NCBI GenBank assembly: GCA_938021455.1
Contig: CALIGP010000192.1
Span: forward strand, 1 to 14,396
Direction of reading: 5' to 3'
Source: an uncultured Lewinella sp.
GTDB lineage: Bacteria > Bacteroidota > Bacteroidia > Chitinophagales > Saprospiraceae
DNA: 14,396 bases
Shown: piece by piece, positions 12,951 to 14,396 of the stretch
How positions within the stretch are numbered: the first letter of the stretch is position 1
Layout: each line of letters begins with the position of its first letter
Position numbers and translations under genes: made by a program
The notes under the pieces: model-generated
Databases searched by the model: none
Told to the model about the DNA's origin: nothing
What the model saw: the letters and a program-made list of their open reading frames with translations, nothing else

Positions 12951-14396
12951 ATGAAAAGAACTTTACTCTTATTTCTCCTTGTGTTCGCTGCTTTCACCGT
13001 TTTTGCCCAGACTGCCCTTTCTGGTAAGGTGATTGATATCGATAACGACAAGGACCCCTTACCCTTCGCGACCGTTCAAATTTTCAAGGATGGCGCTTTC
13101 TACCAAGGTGCTACCACCGACTTAGACGGTAACTACTATTTCTCTAACATCGACCCGGGTACTTACGATATCCAGGTGGATTATACGGGGTACCCTCCAA
13201 CGAAGCTGACGGGGATTCCCGTAAAGGCTGGTCAGACCAACTTCGCAGACGTCGAAGTTTCTGGCGAAGGAGGTGTCAACCTTGATGTGATCGTGGTGAA
13301 AGGCTTCAAAGTCCCTCTCATTGAGCAGGATAACACGACTTCCGGCCAAACGGTTACCTCTGAGCAGATCAGAAACCTGCCAACGCGTAATATTAACCAG
13401 ATTGCTTCGATCACTGCCGGTGCCGCTTCTGCGGATGAAGGCGGTGCGATCAACATTCGTGGTTCTCGTTCTAATGCAACGGACTACTACGTTGACGGTG
13501 TACGGGTAAGCTCTACGAGTATCCCGGATTCTGAAATTGAGCAGCTACAGGTAATTACCGGTGGTGTGGAAGCCCGCTACGGTGACGTAACCGGCGGAAT
13601 TATCTCCATTACCACTAAAGGCCCTTCTAACACCTTCAACGTAAACGCGGAAGCGGAAACGAGTGAAGGCCTGGACGCCTACGGTAACAGCTTGGTGGGT
13701 ATGTCCGTTAACGGTCCGATCCTACGCAGTAAGAAAAACGGTAACTCTATCCTGGGCTACCGCTTCTCCGGCCGCTACACCTACCGGGAAGATGATAGCC
13801 CCAGTGGTGTGCCATTGTTCCGGGCTAAAGATGAGGTCATTGCGGCGCTGGAAGCAGAGCCGATCGCCATTCGTAATCGTCAGCCCTTTGTTGGTGCTGA
13901 CTTCCTTACGCAGGACGACGTGGAGGCCATCAAGACACGCCCCTTCGAGGCCAGCGATAACCTGAACCTGAACGGTAAAATCGATGCCCGCCTGAGCAAC
14001 GCCATCGACGTGTCCCTTACGGGAGCCTTTGGCCAGGGTAGTAATCAGTTCACGCCAGCTAACTGGCGTCTGCTGAACGCCCAGCGCAACCCTACCAGTA
14101 ACAACCAAAACTACCGGGGTAACTTCCGTTTCCGTCACCGCCTGGGTGGCTCGGGAGTAGCAGATGGCGACGGAGCAGCTAAGAGTGTTATCCAGAATGC
14201 TAGCTACACGCTGCAGTTTACGCTGGAGAACATTATCTCAGACGTTTCCGATCCGATTCACGGCGACAACTTCTTCGACTACGGCCACGTAGGTACCTTC
14301 GACGTAGACTACATCCCGGTGTATGACTTCCGCTTCGATACGACCAGCCAGAGCTTGCAGCCGTTTCAGATTGACTACCGGGAAATTCTACGAAGC
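12951..14396 (+). CDS. TonB-dependent outer-membrane receptor (C-terminus outside window)
   Basis: The frame stays open from ATG 12951 to the window edge (482 codons), so most of the barrel is missing. Residues 1-20 (MKRTLLLFLL, then VFAAFTVFAQ) form a signal peptide. A carboxypeptidase-regulatory-like beta domain follows (about 22-105; LPFATVQIF, TTDLDGNYYFSNIDPGTYDI). VNLDVIVVKG (109-118) looks like a TonB box. The plug domain covers about 125-222, with INIRGSRS (167-174), YYVDGVRV (179-186) and a VEARYGDVTGG stretch (206-216). The start of the barrel follows. It would import a ligand across the outer membrane with TonB energy. It lacks the usual SusC signature (LDEVVVTGYG type), so it is closer to Oar-like receptors than to a classic SusC, and whether a SusD follows cannot be seen. 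It diverges from a LacI-family gene, its probable regulator (inference). Confidence 0.92.
   Translation, partial: MKRTLLLFLLVFAAFTVFAQTALSGKVIDIDNDKDPLPFATVQIFKDGAFYQGATTDLDGNYYFSNIDPGTYDIQVDYTGYPPTKLTGIPVKAGQTNFADVEVSGEGGVNLDVIVVKGFKVPLIEQDNTTSGQTVTSEQIRNLPTRNINQIASITAGAASADEGGAINIRGSRSNATDYYVDGVRVSSTSIPDSEIEQLQVITGGVEARYGDVTGGIISITTKGPSNTFNVNAEAETSEGLDAYGNSLVGMSVNGPILRSKKNGNSILGYRFSGRYTYREDDSPSGVPLFRAKDEVIAALEAEPIAIRNRQPFVGADFLTQDDVEAIKTRPFEASDNLNLNGKIDARLSNAIDVSLTGAFGQGSNQFTPANWRLLNAQRNPTSNNQNYRGNFRFRHRLGGSGVADGDGAAKSVIQNASYTLQFTLENIISDVSDPIHGDNFFDYGHVGTFDVDYIPVYDFRFDTTSQSLQPFQIDYREILRS

Overview
The window looks like chromosome of a Bacteroidota species, most likely a Saprospiria/Lewinella-type marine heterotroph (inference). 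The reasons are a TonB-dependent receptor with a carboxypeptidase-like N-terminal domain, Bacteroidota-type lipoproteins, the long form of PurM, a DUF6503-like lipoprotein, and promoter boxes resembling TAnnTTTG with an upstream TTG. I see no rRNA, tRNA, CRISPR array, transposase, integrase or phage gene. It reads as ordinary core and semi-accessory chromosome with genes on both strands and few operons.

Left part (1-5520). A large secreted protein of unknown function (minus strand, C-terminus beyond the window) contains a duplicated module of about 170-180 residues. It diverges from metZ (sulfhydrylation of activated homoserine). metZ converges, with a 4-base gap, on a 55-residue single-pass membrane protein. 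That small gene diverges from a DAO-type FAD oxidoreductase across a 51-base gap filled by an imperfect 16-base tandem repeat. The FAD gene carries a perfect 26-base palindrome in its coding sequence and converges on a DUF6503-like lipoprotein.

Middle part (5521-9861). A Dps-family mini-ferritin (minus strand) ends at a good intrinsic terminator. One ferroxidase-site carboxylate is replaced by Gln. A structured gap of 339 bases follows, then a stand-alone class I glutamine amidotransferase, a small membrane protein, and a type I pullulanase predicted to be a lipoprotein, possibly surface-exposed.

Right part (9862-14396). purM is followed by a convergent LacI-family regulator. The regulator diverges from a TonB-dependent receptor (C-terminus beyond the window) across about 609 bases that hold several strong inverted repeats. 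LacI, receptor and pullulanase together suggest control of glycan, perhaps alpha-glucan, uptake, but no SusD gene is visible and the link is inference.

No clearly new multi-gene system is visible. The items most worth a second look are the intragenic palindrome, the structured LacI/receptor intergenic region, the duplicated secreted protein, the Dps substitution and the promoter boxes that lie almost on the start codons.
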